Assembly (NCBI RefSeq): GCF_000265365.1
Contig: NC_018011.1
Span: forward strand, 2,993,501-3,057,500
DNA length: 64,000 nucleotides
Reading direction: 5' to 3'
Source: Alistipes finegoldii DSM 17242
GTDB lineage: Bacteria; Bacteroidota; Bacteroidia; Bacteroidales; Rikenellaceae
The stretch's first letter is position 1. Each line of letters starts with the position of its first letter. The notes beneath the pieces were generated by a model. That model made no database searches and was not told the origin of the DNA. It was given only the letters and a program-made list of their open reading frames with translations. Positions 8,038 through 17,304 of the stretch are shown here, in pieces. The position numbers and the translations under genes were made by a program.

Positions 8038-10929
8038 ATGACCAAAAAACTTACCCTTCTGCTGCTGGCCCTCGCGGCCCTTGGCTGTTCGCCGCGGTCC
8101 GCCGATCCCGTCGATTATGTGAACCCGTTCATCGGCACCGGATTCCACGGGCATACCTATCCGGGCGCGACCACGCCTTTCGGCATGGTGCAGCTGAGTC
8201 CCGACACCCGCGCCGGCAACTGGGACGCCTGCGCCGGCTACCATTACAGCGACACGACGATCGACGGCTTTTCGCATACGCACCTGAGCGGTACGGGATG
8301 CGCCGACCTTGCGGACATTCTGTTCCATCCGACCACGCGCGAAATCGTGATCCACGACGGCGAGTGCGTCTTGCAGCCCTATTTCTTTTCGCATGACGAC
8401 GAGCGGGCTTCGTGCGGCTACTACGCCGTGACGCTGCCCGACGTGAATGTCGGGGTCGAACTGACCGCCGCGCCCCGTACGGGCGTACACCGCTATACCT
8501 TTGCGGGCAAAGGTCCCCGGCGGGTGATCGTCGATCTGCTGCATACGGTCACCGAGGAGAAGATCGACCTGTGCGAACTCCGCCGGACGGCTCCCTACGA
8601 GCTGGTCGGCATGCGCCGCACGCAGGGGTGGGTGCCCGATCAGTATGTATTCTTCGCGGCCCGCTTCTCGGAGCCGTTCGCCGACGTGCAGCTGTTGGGG
8701 GACAAGCAGGCCGTGCTGACCTTCGCGCCCGACGTGCGGACGCTCACGATCGCCGTGGGATTGTCGTCCGTCAGTGTCGAAAACGCCCGTATGAATTCGC
8801 TTGCGGAGGTTCCCGAACTGGATTTCGACGCCGTGCATGCCCGCGCCGTCGGGCAGTGGCGCAAAGCGCTGGGCGACATCGTCGTCGAAGGCGGCTCGCG
8901 CGACGAGATGACCAACTTCTATACGGCGCAGTACCATACGAAACTGACGCCCAACCTGATGAGCGACGTGAACGGCGAGTACCGCCGCCATGACCAGACC
9001 GTCGCGCGGATGCCCGAAGGGGAGTCCTACTACTCGACGTTCTCGCTGTGGGATACTTTCCGGGCGTGGAATCCGCTCCAGACGCTGGTCGATACCGCGC
9101 TGGTGAACGACATGATCCGCAGCATGCTCGACATGTACGATTCAACGGGCGAACTTCCGATCTGGCCGCTGGCTTCGGGCGAGACGGGCACGATGATCGG
9201 CTACCATGCCGTGTCGGTCATCGCCGACGCCTACCTGAAGGGAATTCGCGGCTATGATGCCGACAAGGCGCTGGAGGCGATGATCCGTTCGTCGAACATC
9301 AATAAGAAAGGTTCGGACTATTATACGGCGCAGGGGTATATTCCCTCCAATATCAAGCGCGAATCGGTCTCCTGTACGCTGGAATACGCCTACGACGACT
9401 GGGCGATCGCCCGCATGGCGCAGGCTATGGGCCGCGACGACGTGTTCGGGGAATACGCGCGGCGGGCGCTCAACTATGTGAATGTTTTCGACGGCTCGAT
9501 CTGCTTTTTCCGCGGCCGTCAGTCCGACGGCAACTGGTCCGCGCCGTTCGAAGAGTTCGCTACGGGCCGCGACTATACCGAGGCCACGCCGTGGCACTAC
9601 CGCTTCTTCGTGCCGCACGACGTGAACGGCTTGATCCAGCTTTTCGGCAGCCGCGAGGCGTTCATCCGTGAAATGGACCGGCTCTTTACGCTCGAATCGG
9701 ACGAAATGCAGCTCGACGTGAGCGACGTGACGGGGCTGATGGGGCAGTACGCCCACGGCAACGAGCCGAGCCACCATATGGCTTACCTTTATAATTATGT
9801 GGGACAGCCGTGGAAGACGCAGGAGCTGACGCGCCGCCTGCTGCACGAGATGTACGCCCCGACGCCCGAAGGCATCATCGGCAACGAGGACTGCGGCCAG
9901 ATGTCGGCATGGTACGTCTTCTCCAGTCTGGGCTTCTATCCCGTATGTCCCGGCTCGAACGAATTCGCGCTGACCGCGCCCCAGTTCCCGAAAGCCGTCG
10001 TGCGGCTGGCCAACGGCCGTACGCTGACCCTTACGGCCGACAATCCGCGCCGCAGCGTCTATATCGCTTCGGTGACGCTCGACGGGAAGCCGATCGACCG
10101 GAACTACATCACCTACGACGAGCTGATGCAGGGCGGCGAGCTGCACTATGCGCTCCGGCCGCGCCCCGATTACGAACGCGGGACGGACGATGCGGCCGCG
10201 CCCCATTCGCTGACCCGCGGCGAGGTGGTTTCGATTCCCTATACCACGCAGAACGTGAGCCTGTTCACCGAGCCGCTCGCCGTCGCTCTGGCGACGACGA
10301 CCTCCGGAGCGGAAATCCGCTATACGCTCGACGGCTCGGAACCCACCGAAACGTCGGCGCTCTACGCCGCTCCCGTGCCGGTGGACCGTTCGCTGACGCT
10401 CAAGGCCAAAGGATTCAAACCCGGCGCTGCGCCTAGTCGTACGCTGACGCTCGAAGCCGAGAAAGCGGTGTTCCGCCGGGGTATGCCCGCAGAGACCGCC
10501 ACGCGTCCCGGCGTCGCTTACAGCTATTACGAAGGCGTTTTCTCGTGTGTGAACGATATTCGGAAGGGAAAATACGTGTCGTCCGGCACGATGCCTGCGC
10601 CCTCGATCGCCCAAGCTCCGCAGGAGGACCACTTCGCCTATGTCTTTACGGGATTGATCCTCATTCCGGAGCGGGGCATTTGGGAGTTCATGACCAAGAG
10701 CGACGACGGCAGCGTGCTGATGATCGGCGACCGTAGGGTGGTGGACAACGACGGGTCCCACGCTTCGGTCATGGCGACCGGACGCGTGGCGCTCGAAGCG
10801 GGACTGCACCCTTACACGCTGCTCTATTTCGAGGATTACGAAGGACAGGACCTCGCGTGGGGCTGGAAAGCGCCCGGAGCGGAGGGCTTCGAAGCGATCC
10901 CCGAAGCGAATCTGCGGCTGACGAATTGA
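8038..10929 (+). CDS. GH92 alpha-mannosidase lipoprotein with CHB_HEX_C and PA14-like C-terminus
   Basis: 963 residues. The signal peptide ends in the lipobox LAALGC, so it is a lipoprotein, probably surface or periplasmic. The GH92 signature is intact: YVNPFIGTG, YPGATTPFGMVQLSPDT, and near the end of the catalytic part GNEDCGQMSAWYVFSSLG. GH92 enzymes are calcium-dependent exo-alpha-mannosidases acting on N-glycans, yeast mannan and related glycans. After about residue 715 come two additions: a chitobiase/hexosaminidase C-terminal-like module (EIRYTLDGSEPTE) and a PA14-like module (TKSDDGSVLMIGD), both often carbohydrate-binding. It heads a plus-strand run of glycosidases and phosphoesterases. 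Confidence 0.93.
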   Translation: MTKKLTLLLLALAALGCSPRSADPVDYVNPFIGTGFHGHTYPGATTPFGMVQLSPDTRAGNWDACAGYHYSDTTIDGFSHTHLSGTGCADLADILFHPTTREIVIHDGECVLQPYFFSHDDERASCGYYAVTLPDVNVGVELTAAPRTGVHRYTFAGKGPRRVIVDLLHTVTEEKIDLCELRRTAPYELVGMRRTQGWVPDQYVFFAARFSEPFADVQLLGDKQAVLTFAPDVRTLTIAVGLSSVSVENARMNSLAEVPELDFDAVHARAVGQWRKALGDIVVEGGSRDEMTNFYTAQYHTKLTPNLMSDVNGEYRRHDQTVARMPEGESYYSTFSLWDTFRAWNPLQTLVDTALVNDMIRSMLDMYDSTGELPIWPLASGETGTMIGYHAVSVIADAYLKGIRGYDADKALEAMIRSSNINKKGSDYYTAQGYIPSNIKRESVSCTLEYAYDDWAIARMAQAMGRDDVFGEYARRALNYVNVFDGSICFFRGRQSDGNWSAPFEEFATGRDYTEATPWHYRFFVPHDVNGLIQLFGSREAFIREMDRLFTLESDEMQLDVSDVTGLMGQYAHGNEPSHHMAYLYNYVGQPWKTQELTRRLLHEMYAPTPEGIIGNEDCGQMSAWYVFSSLGFYPVCPGSNEFALTAPQFPKAVVRLANGRTLTLTADNPRRSVYIASVTLDGKPIDRNYITYDELMQGGELHYALRPRPDYERGTDDAAAPHSLTRGEVVSIPYTTQNVSLFTEPLAVALATTTSGAEIRYTLDGSEPTETSALYAAPVPVDRSLTLKAKGFKPGAAPSRTLTLEAEKAVFRRGMPAETATRPGVAYSYYEGVFSCVNDIRKGKYVSSGTMPAPSIAQAPQEDHFAYVFTGLILIPERGIWEFMTKSDDGSVLMIGDRRVVDNDGSHASVMATGRVALEAGLHPYTLLYFEDYEGQDLAWGWKAPGAEGFEAIPEANLRLTN

Positions 10930-10965
10930 CGGAAATATTGTATTTACATAAAAAAACAGGGGACT

Positions 10966-11805
10966 ATGAAACGATTGATCTATCTTCTTGCGGCGGTTGC
11001 GTTCACCGCCTGCGGCTCGGCGACTTCGCTCAGCGTGATGACCTTCAACATGCGTTACGACAATCCCGAAGACGGGCAGAACAACTGGCGTTTCCGCCGC
11101 GAACGGGTCGCCGGGGTGATTAAGGCGCAGGAGGTCGATGTGCTCGGCACGCAGGAGCTGCTTTCCAACCAGTTCAATGATCTGAGCGGTCTGCTGACCG
11201 GGTATCAAGGAGTGGGCGTCGGACGGCTGGACGGCGCCGAGTCGGGCGAATACTGCGCCGTGTTCTTCAGGAAGGACCGCTTCACGCTGCTCGATTCGGG
11301 AACGTTCTGGCTGAGCGAGACCCCCGAAGTGGTGGGGTCGCTGGGATGGGACGGCGCCTGCGAGCGAATCGCCACATGGGTCGTGTTGCGCGACAGGGAC
11401 GGCCGGGAACTCTTCTTCATCGACACCCATCTCGACCATGTCGGGCAGGTGGCGCGCGACGAGGGCGTGAGCCTGCTGATGAAGCGCATCGAAACCCTGA
11501 GCGGAGGACGTCCTGTGATCCTGACGGGCGACTTCAATTCGGAACCCGGATCGTCGGTGGTGGCCCATGTGCAGAAGGACGGCGTGCTGCACGACGCGAA
11601 GGCGATCGCGGCGCAGCGGTCGGGAACCGACTGGAGTTTCTCCGATTTCGGACAGATTCCCGAAGCCGAGCGTCCCCTGCTGGATTATATCTTCGTGAGC
11701 GGCGACATCGAAGCCGTCCGCTATGAAGTGCTGCCCGACACCTTCGACGGCGGCTATGTTTCCGACCACGCTCCGGTGATGGCCGTTGTCAAAATCGCTA
11801 AATGA
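10966..11805 (+). CDS. Endonuclease/exonuclease/phosphatase (EEP) family lipoprotein
   Basis: 279 residues; the signal peptide ends AFTACG, a lipobox. The EEP (DNase I-like) fold motifs are present in order: MTFNMRYDN, GTQELL, the D-H pair FFIDTHLDH, LTGDFNSEP and the terminal SDHAPV. The family includes nucleases, inositol-phosphate 5-phosphatases, sphingomyelinases and phosphodiesterases; a secreted anchored form next to glycosidases fits a phosphodiesterase acting on a glycoconjugate (inference). Its TGA overlaps the next gene's ATG by four bases if that gene starts at 11802, so the two are probably coupled. Confidence 0.85.
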   Translation: MKRLIYLLAAVAFTACGSATSLSVMTFNMRYDNPEDGQNNWRFRRERVAGVIKAQEVDVLGTQELLSNQFNDLSGLLTGYQGVGVGRLDGAESGEYCAVFFRKDRFTLLDSGTFWLSETPEVVGSLGWDGACERIATWVVLRDRDGRELFFIDTHLDHVGQVARDEGVSLLMKRIETLSGGRPVILTGDFNSEPGSSVVAHVQKDGVLHDAKAIAAQRSGTDWSFSDFGQIPEAERPLLDYIFVSGDIEAVRYEVLPDTFDGGYVSDHAPVMAVVKIAK

Positions 11806-13745
11806 CTCCGACGATGAAAAGGATACTGAAAAGCTGGCTGCTGGCTGCGGCATTGTGCTTCTGCGTAACGGCTGCGGCCGAACGGCCCGTGCTGATCCAT
11901 TCGCACAACGATTATTGCCGCCGCGCTCCTTTCTGGCAGGCGTACGCTCAGGGAGTCTATTCGATCGAAGCCGACGTGTTTCTGCACGACGGTAAACTGC
12001 TGGTCGGACACGATGTCGAGGACCTTTCGCCCGATATGACTTTCGAGTCGCTCTATGTCGAGCCGATCGTGACGCTTTTTAAGCGTAACGGCGGCCGTGC
12101 ATGGAAAGATTCGGACGAGCAGCTGCAACTGATGGTCGAACTCAAATCGGCGACCGAACCGACGCTGCAGGCCGTTACGGCGCTGCTGGGCCGTTATCCC
12201 GAAGTCTTCGACCCGACCGTGAATCCCGAAGCCGTGCGTATCGCCGTTACGGGACGGGTTCCTGCGCCTGCGGATTTCGGCAAATATCCCGCCTATGTCC
12301 GTTTCGACGGCAACTGGGAGGTCGATTACACTCCGGCCCAGCTGGAACGTATCGCCCTTGTAAGCGCCGATTTCAAGGATTATTCGCAGTGGAACGGCAA
12401 AGGCTCGATCATTCCCGTCGAGCGCGTGAAGCTGGAAAAGATCATCGACCGCGCCCACGGCTGGGGCAAGCCCGTGCGTTTCTGGGGCGCTCCCGAAGGA
12501 ACGACGGTCTATTATACGTTCTACGACATGGGGATCGACTACATCAACACCGACCGTCCGGAGGTCTGCGCCGGATTCTTCGACGATTTCGGCAACAAGA
12601 ATTTCCAGATCGGCCAGCGCCGTACGTCCGTCGGTGGCGTGACCGGCACGAAGCGTCTGGACAAGACCACGCGCGATTTCAGGGGATTTCAGAACGATAA
12701 ACTGCAGCTCACCGAGGGTATCGACGTTTACACGCCGACCTATCGAAACGACGGCGGCAGGGGGAAAGTCAAAAACGTGATCTACCTGATCGGCGACGGC
12801 ATGGGCCTTTCGCAGATCGTGGCCGCGTTTTATGCCAACAAGGGGCTTTCGACGCTGCAGATGAAGTATATGGGCCTGCAGCAGAATAATGCGCTGGATG
12901 CCTTCACGACCGACTCGGCCGCGGGCGGCAGTGCGCTGGCGACGGGCGAACGTCACGATAACCGCCATATTTCGATGAGTTCCGAAGGCGAGCCGTATCC
13001 TTCGCTGAGCGACTTTTTCCATGACAAGGGGATGCCGGTGGGCGTGCTGACGCTCGGCAATGTCGCCGATGCCACGCCGACGGCCTTCTACGGACATTCG
13101 GTCGAACGCGACAACGCCGACGAGCTGACCCGCTGCCTGATGGACGGCCGCGTGGACCTGCTCTGCGGCAGCGGCATCCGCGAATTCACCCGCCGCAGCG
13201 ACGGCGTGGAGCTGATCTCCGAGCTGAAAAAACAGTATGACTTCGTGCGTTCGGTCGACGAGATCAAGGCCCGGAAAGGCAAGGTGATCTGCATTGACGA
13301 GACGATGGACGATGCCGCCGAGCAGGCCAACCTCACCTTGCTGGCCGACGCCACGAGGGCTTCGATCGCCAAACTGCAGGAGCAGGGCGGCAAAGGCTTC
13401 TTCCTGATGGTCGAGGGCGCCAAGATCGACTATGCCGGCCATTCGCGCTGCCTGCCCGGCTCAATTATCGAAATGCTGAGCTTCGACCTCGCCGTGGCCG
13501 AAGCGCTGAAATTCGCCGACCGAAACGGCGAGACGCTCGTCGTGGTCACGGCCGACCACGAGACGGGCGGACTGGTGCTGGTGGACGGCGACGAGCGGAC
13601 GGGCCGCGTGATGGGCGTCTATGTCTCCGACGACCATACCCCCGCGATGCTTCCCGTATTCGCATACGGTCCCGGAGCCGACAAGTTCTGCGGTACGTAT
13701 ATGAATACGGAGATCGCCCGCAGGATCAAATCGCTGATAAAATAA
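11802..13745 (+). CDS. PI-PLC/GDPD-like domain fused to alkaline phosphatase
   Basis: 647 residues, signal peptide at the N-terminus. Residues about 25-260 form a TIM-barrel-type phosphodiesterase domain (HSHNDYCRRAPFW, YSIEADVFLHDGKLLVGHD) of the PI-PLC/GDPD-like family. Residues about 325-647 form alkaline phosphatase: metal Asp in LIGDGMG (D332), nucleophile Ser372 in TDSAAGG, and the ADHETGG motif. Together they could cleave a phosphodiester and then remove the exposed phosphate. An alternative start at 11814 (MKRILKSWLL) gives a cleaner signal peptide; 11802 is kept because of the ATGA overlap. The domain calls are firm, the substrate is not. Confidence 0.88.
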   Translation: MTPTMKRILKSWLLAAALCFCVTAAAERPVLIHSHNDYCRRAPFWQAYAQGVYSIEADVFLHDGKLLVGHDVEDLSPDMTFESLYVEPIVTLFKRNGGRAWKDSDEQLQLMVELKSATEPTLQAVTALLGRYPEVFDPTVNPEAVRIAVTGRVPAPADFGKYPAYVRFDGNWEVDYTPAQLERIALVSADFKDYSQWNGKGSIIPVERVKLEKIIDRAHGWGKPVRFWGAPEGTTVYYTFYDMGIDYINTDRPEVCAGFFDDFGNKNFQIGQRRTSVGGVTGTKRLDKTTRDFRGFQNDKLQLTEGIDVYTPTYRNDGGRGKVKNVIYLIGDGMGLSQIVAAFYANKGLSTLQMKYMGLQQNNALDAFTTDSAAGGSALATGERHDNRHISMSSEGEPYPSLSDFFHDKGMPVGVLTLGNVADATPTAFYGHSVERDNADELTRCLMDGRVDLLCGSGIREFTRRSDGVELISELKKQYDFVRSVDEIKARKGKVICIDETMDDAAEQANLTLLADATRASIAKLQEQGGKGFFLMVEGAKIDYAGHSRCLPGSIIEMLSFDLAVAEALKFADRNGETLVVVTADHETGGLVLVDGDERTGRVMGVYVSDDHTPAMLPVFAYGPGADKFCGTYMNTEIARRIKSLIK

Positions 13746-13755
13746 ACCGCATATT

Positions 13756-15369
13756 ATGACGCTACGCAAACAAATCGCGGCGCTTCTGCCGCTGGTCTTC
13801 GCAGCGGGAGCGGCCGGAGCGCAGGGCCTTAAATCGGGTCCTTACGAGCTGCCTTACAAGAATACCTATGTAAAGGAGGTCTTCGTGGCCGAAAACGAAT
13901 TCCGGACCGCCAAGCCCGAAACCATCAAGCCCCGTTCGTTCGCCGAGGCCCGCAAGATCCTGCCCGCACCCGTGTGGGAGGGGCACGACAAAGAGATCGA
14001 GATGTACTGGCATGCTTGGCGGATCGCCGTGGGCAACATCCGCCAGCCGCAGGAGGGATCGGAATTCGTCTCGCCGTATCTGGATATCGCCTACAACGGC
14101 AATATTTTCATGTGGGACGCCTCGTTCATGATGATGTTCGCCCGCTACGGCTACCGCTTCTTCCCGTTCCAGCGTTCGCTGGACAACTTCTATGCGAAGC
14201 AGCACCCCGACGGCTTCATCTGCCGCGAAATCCGGGCCGACGGCTCCGACTGTTTCGAGCGTTACGATCCGACTTCGACCGGCCCGAACCTGCTGCCGTG
14301 GGTCGAGCTGACGTACTACCGCCAGTTCGGCGATATCGACCGCCTGCACAAGGTCTTCCCCGCGCTGTGCGCCTACGCCAAATGGTGGCGGCTCAACCGC
14401 ACGTGGCCCGACGGCACCTATTGGTCGAGCGGCTGGGGAACGGGCATGGACAACATGCCCCGCGAGAAGCCCGAATACAACCCGATCTTTTCGCACGGAC
14501 ATATGGTCTGGCTCGACACCAACCTGCAGCAGATGCTGGTAGACGAGTCGCTGCTGAACATCGGTTTCTATATCGAACGCTGGCAGGAGATCGAGGATAT
14601 GGAGGACGAGATGAAGCGGCTGCGCGCCTATGTGAACGAACATCTCTGGGACGAGCGGACGGCTTTCCTGTACGACCGCTACGGCGACGGAACGCTCTGC
14701 ACGACCAAGGGAATCGGCGCATTCTGGGCTTTGCAGGCCGATGCGCTGGACAAGGAGCGGCTCGACCGCATGGTGGCGCATCTGAGCGATACGACCGAGT
14801 TCGACCGTCCGCACCGCGTGCCGTCGCTCTCGGCCGACCATCCGAAATACAATCCGCTGGGCCGCTACTGGCAGGGCGGCGTATGGCCCGGTACGAATTA
14901 CATGACCATCGACGGCCTTTACCGTAAGGGCTATCACGACCTTGCGCGGGAGATCGCCGCGAACCATTACGCCGCAGTCTTCGAGGTGTGGAAGAATACC
15001 GGCACCTTCTGGGAGTACTACGCCCCGGAGAAGATCGAACCCGGATTCATGGCACGCAAGGACTTCGTGGGCTGGACCGGACTTCCGCCCATCGCCGTCT
15101 TCATCGAGTATATCCTCGGCGTGAAGTCGGATTACTCCGAAGGCCGCATCGTGTGGGACATCGAGCATACCGAGGCCCACGGCATCGAACGCTATCCCTA
15201 CGGGCCGGACGGCGTCGTGGGGCTGAAGGTCAAACGGCGCGCTTCGGCCGGCGAGACGCCCTCCGTGAGCGTTGAGACCAACGTGCCCTTCGACCTGACG
15301 GTGACGTGGGGCGACGGCCGGAGCCGTACGGTCCGCGTGGAGAAGAGTGGCAGCGTGAAACTGAACTGA
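13756..15369 (+). CDS. MGH1/trehalase-like (alpha/alpha)6 glycoside hydrolase
   Basis: 537 residues with a signal peptide (GAAGAQ cleavage). Sequence blocks such as FMWDASFMMM, the EYNPIFSHGHM region, GGVWPGTNYM and GTFWEYYAPE are typical of the (alpha/alpha)6-barrel enzymes grouped as MGH1-like/GH63/GH37 relatives, which include mannosylglycerate hydrolases, glucosidases and trehalases. It lies 10 nt after the phosphatase fusion and 16 nt before the metallophosphoesterase, clearly in the same operon. Linkage specificity cannot be assigned. Confidence 0.8.
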   Translation: MTLRKQIAALLPLVFAAGAAGAQGLKSGPYELPYKNTYVKEVFVAENEFRTAKPETIKPRSFAEARKILPAPVWEGHDKEIEMYWHAWRIAVGNIRQPQEGSEFVSPYLDIAYNGNIFMWDASFMMMFARYGYRFFPFQRSLDNFYAKQHPDGFICREIRADGSDCFERYDPTSTGPNLLPWVELTYYRQFGDIDRLHKVFPALCAYAKWWRLNRTWPDGTYWSSGWGTGMDNMPREKPEYNPIFSHGHMVWLDTNLQQMLVDESLLNIGFYIERWQEIEDMEDEMKRLRAYVNEHLWDERTAFLYDRYGDGTLCTTKGIGAFWALQADALDKERLDRMVAHLSDTTEFDRPHRVPSLSADHPKYNPLGRYWQGGVWPGTNYMTIDGLYRKGYHDLAREIAANHYAAVFEVWKNTGTFWEYYAPEKIEPGFMARKDFVGWTGLPPIAVFIEYILGVKSDYSEGRIVWDIEHTEAHGIERYPYGPDGVVGLKVKRRASAGETPSVSVETNVPFDLTVTWGDGRSRTVRVEKSGSVKLN

Positions 15370-15385
15370 GCAACCCAACCTGCTT

Positions 15386-16390
15386 ATGAAAAAGATAACG
15401 ACACTTATGTGCGCCGTTGCCTTGTGGTGCTCGGCGCAGGCGCAGAGGCCCGCTCTGGAATTCAACGGGGAGGGGAAATTCAAGATCGCGCAGTTCACCG
15501 ACGTGCACCTCGATCTGGGGAATCCCTACCGGCAGGCGCAGGCGGAGAAGACGATCGCTCAGATGCGTTATATCCTCGATGCGGAGCGGCCCGATCTGGT
15601 CGTCTTCACGGGCGACGTGGTGACGGGAAAACCTGCCGCCGAAGGGTGGAAGCGCGTGCTGGCGCCCGTTGCGGAGCGTAACCTGCCGTTCTGCGTGGTG
15701 CTGGGCAACCACGACGCCGAACAGGATATTCCGCGCGCCGGAATCGGCCGCATCGTCACTTCGTATGCCGGGACGCTCAACACGCTGAACGCCGACGGCG
15801 AACTGGCCGACGTGGTGCTGGAGATCGCCGGGAAGAAATCGCCTGCGGCGTTGCTTTACTGCCTCGATTCGCACGACTATTCGACTGTCGAGGGTATCGA
15901 CGGTTACGGCTGGTTCACGCAGGATCAGATACGCTGGTACCGCGACCGGAGCGCCGCCTATACCGGGGCCAACGGCGGGAAACCGTTGCCGGCGCTGGCC
16001 TTTTTCCATATCGCCCTGCCCGAATACGTCGCGGCGTGGCGCAATCCCGACAATACGCATATCGGCCGCGCCGCCGAGGACGAGTGTCCGGGCGAGCTGA
16101 ATCCCGGCATGTTCGCGGCAATGGTCGAGAGCGGCGACGTGACGGGGGTGTTCGTGGGGCATGACCACGACATCGACTACGTCGTTGCCGAGAAGGGTAT
16201 AGCGCTCGGATACGGACGTTTTTCGGGCGACGATACGACCTACAACAACTTGCGCCCCGGCGTGCGTCTGCTGGTGCTGACCGAAGGCGAACGGGGCTTC
16301 GAGACGTGGATTCACGAGCGCGACGGACGGATCGTCGATCACGTGGAGTTCCGCGACGGCAGGATCAGCAAAGTCAAGAACAGCAATTAA
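15386..16390 (+). CDS. Secreted calcineurin-like metallophosphoesterase
   Basis: 334 residues with a signal peptide (WCSAQAQ). The two-metal phosphoesterase motifs are complete: FTDVHLD, GDVV, GNHD, and the final GHDHD. Enzymes of this type act on phosphomonoesters or diesters in the periplasm, and eukaryotic relatives (Dcr2/PPA29-like) are close in layout. It is the third phosphoester hydrolase in this operon. Confidence 0.88.
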   Translation: MKKITTLMCAVALWCSAQAQRPALEFNGEGKFKIAQFTDVHLDLGNPYRQAQAEKTIAQMRYILDAERPDLVVFTGDVVTGKPAAEGWKRVLAPVAERNLPFCVVLGNHDAEQDIPRAGIGRIVTSYAGTLNTLNADGELADVVLEIAGKKSPAALLYCLDSHDYSTVEGIDGYGWFTQDQIRWYRDRSAAYTGANGGKPLPALAFFHIALPEYVAAWRNPDNTHIGRAAEDECPGELNPGMFAAMVESGDVTGVFVGHDHDIDYVVAEKGIALGYGRFSGDDTTYNNLRPGVRLLVLTEGERGFETWIHERDGRIVDHVEFRDGRISKVKNSN

Positions 16391-16400
16391 CAGACAAGAG

Positions 16401-17222
16401 ATGAGAATAGGCGTGGATTTGGGCGGCACGAACGTGCGCGCCGGCCTTGTGAAAGACGGACATATCGTGCGGCTGCTTTCCGAACCCTGCAAAGCCGACC
16501 GTCCCGAAGGGGAGGTGGTGGATCATATCGCATCGCTTATCGGGGAGCTTATGCGACCTGAGGTTTCGCGGATCGGTATCGGCGTGCCGTCGGTGGTGGA
16601 CGCTGCGCGGGGAATCGTATATAATGTGGTGGGCATCCCTTCGTGGCGCGAGGTTTACCTCAAAGACCTGCTCGAAAAGCGTTTCAGCGTGCCGGTGCAT
16701 GTCAACAACGACTGCAACTGTTTTGCGCTGGGCGTCTGCCGCTTCGGCGAGGCGAGCGCGTTCAGCGACGTGGTGTGCGTGGCGCTCGGCACGGGCGTCG
16801 GCGCGGGAGTCGTGATCGGCGGGAAACTCTACTGCGGCCGGGACACCGGGGCGGGGGAGATCGGAAGCATCCCGTATCTGGACCGGGATTACGAATACTA
16901 TTGCAGCAGCCGCTTCTTCGTGGGCCGCGGCACGACGGGCAAGGAGGCTTACGAGCGCGCCGCGGCGGGCGATCCCGAAGCGTTGGCGCTTTGGCGCGAG
17001 TTCGGGGGGCATGTCGGCCAGCTGGTGATGCTGGTGCTCTATACGTACGACCCCGAAGCGATCGTCTTCGGCGGCAGCATCGCCCATGCGTTCGGCTTTT
17101 TCCGTGAAGCGATGTACGAACAGCTGAAACGGTTCCCCTATGCCAAGACCGTCGAGGGACTGCATATCTGCTGTTCGAATATCGACCACGTAGGACTGCT
17201 GGGAGCTTCGGCCTGCGAATAA
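16401..17222 (+). CDS. ROK-family sugar kinase without the usual zinc motif
   Basis: 273 residues, cytosolic. The ATP-binding N-terminus is IGVDLGGTNVRAGLV and the catalytic Asp is in VHVNNDCNCFALG. The ROK zinc cluster CxCGxxGCxE is absent; the corresponding region reads DYEYYCSSRFFVGRG. ROK proteins phosphorylate glucose, N-acetylglucosamine, N-acetylmannosamine, allose or similar sugars. No DNA-binding domain is present, so it is a kinase rather than a repressor. It would act on a sugar imported after extracellular digestion by the neighbouring enzymes. Confidence 0.85.
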   Translation: MRIGVDLGGTNVRAGLVKDGHIVRLLSEPCKADRPEGEVVDHIASLIGELMRPEVSRIGIGVPSVVDAARGIVYNVVGIPSWREVYLKDLLEKRFSVPVHVNNDCNCFALGVCRFGEASAFSDVVCVALGTGVGAGVVIGGKLYCGRDTGAGEIGSIPYLDRDYEYYCSSRFFVGRGTTGKEAYERAAAGDPEALALWREFGGHVGQLVMLVLYTYDPEAIVFGGSIAHAFGFFREAMYEQLKRFPYAKTVEGLHICCSNIDHVGLLGASACE

Positions 17223-17234
17223 ATGAGGCGGTGC

Positions 17235-17265
17235 TTTGGCGAAATCCGTTTTTTTGTTATATTTA
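17235..17265 (+). promoter_or_regulatory. Promoter of the GH20 gene
   Basis: TTTG (17235-17238), a 19-nt spacer and TATATTTA (17258-17265) fit the Bacteroidetes promoter with one mismatch. It would start about 30 nt upstream of the GH20 ATG, so this gene may also be transcribed separately from the upstream operon. Confidence 0.5.
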
Positions 17266-17304
17266 CCGGGTAAGTTGCACCGAAACCCACGAAAACGATC
17301 CGAT

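Noticed and set aside
9142..11853. 903-residue antisense ORF opposite GH92 and the EEP gene
   Set aside because: Shadow of two real genes on the plus strand; composition typical of reverse-complement coding sequence.
11754..15498. Long minus-strand ORFs of 562 and 578 residues
   Set aside because: Shadows of the phosphatase fusion and MGH1 genes; no recognisable domains.
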